DNA of 18,291 nucleotides, from contig BBXU01000501.1 of NCBI GenBank assembly GCA_001598975.1, positions 1 to 18,291 on the forward strand, written 5' to 3'. Origin of the DNA: Parachlorella kessleri. Lineage: Eukaryota; Chlorophyta; Trebouxiophyceae; Chlorellales; Chlorellaceae. Position 1 is the first letter of the stretch, and each line of letters begins with the position of its first letter. Both the position numbers and the translations under genes were made by a program. This document shows positions 18,044 through 18,291 of the stretch, piece by piece. Below the pieces are notes generated by a model, which saw only the letters and a program-made list of their open reading frames with translations, had not been told where the DNA came from and did not search any database.

Positions 18044-18291
18044 TACCCTGCAGTGAGACGTTCTGACTCGGAACCGACTATGGAGCGCCGACTGCCTCGA
18101 TACACAGGACCGCTAGATCTGACAGTGTACTGAATGCAGTGCACAGCACTGCAGTACTGGCAGGCCCCCATGCTGGCGGGATGCCTACCAAATGAGGCCC
18201 CAGAAAGTTCGTGGGTGTGGGTGTGCCCCAGAACGGGCCTCAGAACGTGTTTGTGTGTGTGTGTGGTGTGTGTGTGTGTGGGTGGGGGGGG
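18044..18291. other. Right edge: upstream of the minus-strand gene, ending in GT/G low complexity
   Basis: This would hold the promoter and 5' leader of the minus-strand gene; no clear TATA element was found. From about 18249 the sequence becomes (GT)n and then a G run to the edge. It is not a plant- or alga-type telomere repeat such as TTTAGGG. Together with the G run at position 1 it suggests that the window may be an entire short contig bounded by sequence that is hard to assemble. Confidence 0.5.

Noticed and set aside
18240..18291. Telomere repeat at the right end
   Set aside because: The sequence is (GT)n and poly(G), not a TTTAGGG or TTTTAGGG type unit.

Overview
The window looks like nuclear DNA of a green alga (chlorophyte; a Chlorella/Coccomyxa-like trebouxiophyte is my guess, not proven). 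Exons are GC-rich, often ending codons in G or C, and are split by many short T-rich introns with GT..AG borders. Both a TPLATE homologue and LINE-type retroelements with an RNase H domain are present. There is no bacterial operon structure, and I found no tRNA, rRNA or CRISPR array.

Layout. (1) 402-5488 (+): thirteen phase-consistent exons coding about 670 residues of the C-terminal part of a TPLATE-like protein, the large adaptin-like subunit of the TSET/TPLATE endocytic complex. Its 5' part lies off the left edge. Three of its introns contain degraded copies of the start of the following exon. (2) 6184-9095 (+): a 5'-truncated non-LTR retroelement. Its single long frame joins a region resembling PCIF1-type adenine methyltransferases, an RNase H with all acidic residues present, a CCHC finger, a KPD-containing C-terminal domain and a basic proline-rich tail, followed by a (TTC)n tail. 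No reverse transcriptase is present in this copy. (3) 9096-10546: mostly unassigned sequence with a (CG)n(TG)n microsatellite and one candidate exon. (4) 10547-12860 and about 12918-15059 (+): two tandem caspase-like (peptidase family C14) genes with the same intron positions and phases, each keeping the His/Cys dyad. (5) 15060-16240: unassigned, with a two-copy 77-bp repeat. (6) 16243-16960 (+): a decayed LINE reverse transcriptase readable only in pieces over three frames. (7) 17489-18043 (-): an intron-free frame for a 184-residue protein I do not recognise. (8) GT/G-rich low complexity at the right edge.

The genes are not an obvious functional unit: a housekeeping trafficking gene and a duplicated protease pair are separated by a retroelement, with older retroelement debris downstream. 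The points most worth following are the methyltransferase-like/RNase H fusion, the caspase-like pair (one copy altered around its catalytic cysteine), and the repeated duplication of intron-exon borders in the TPLATE gene.
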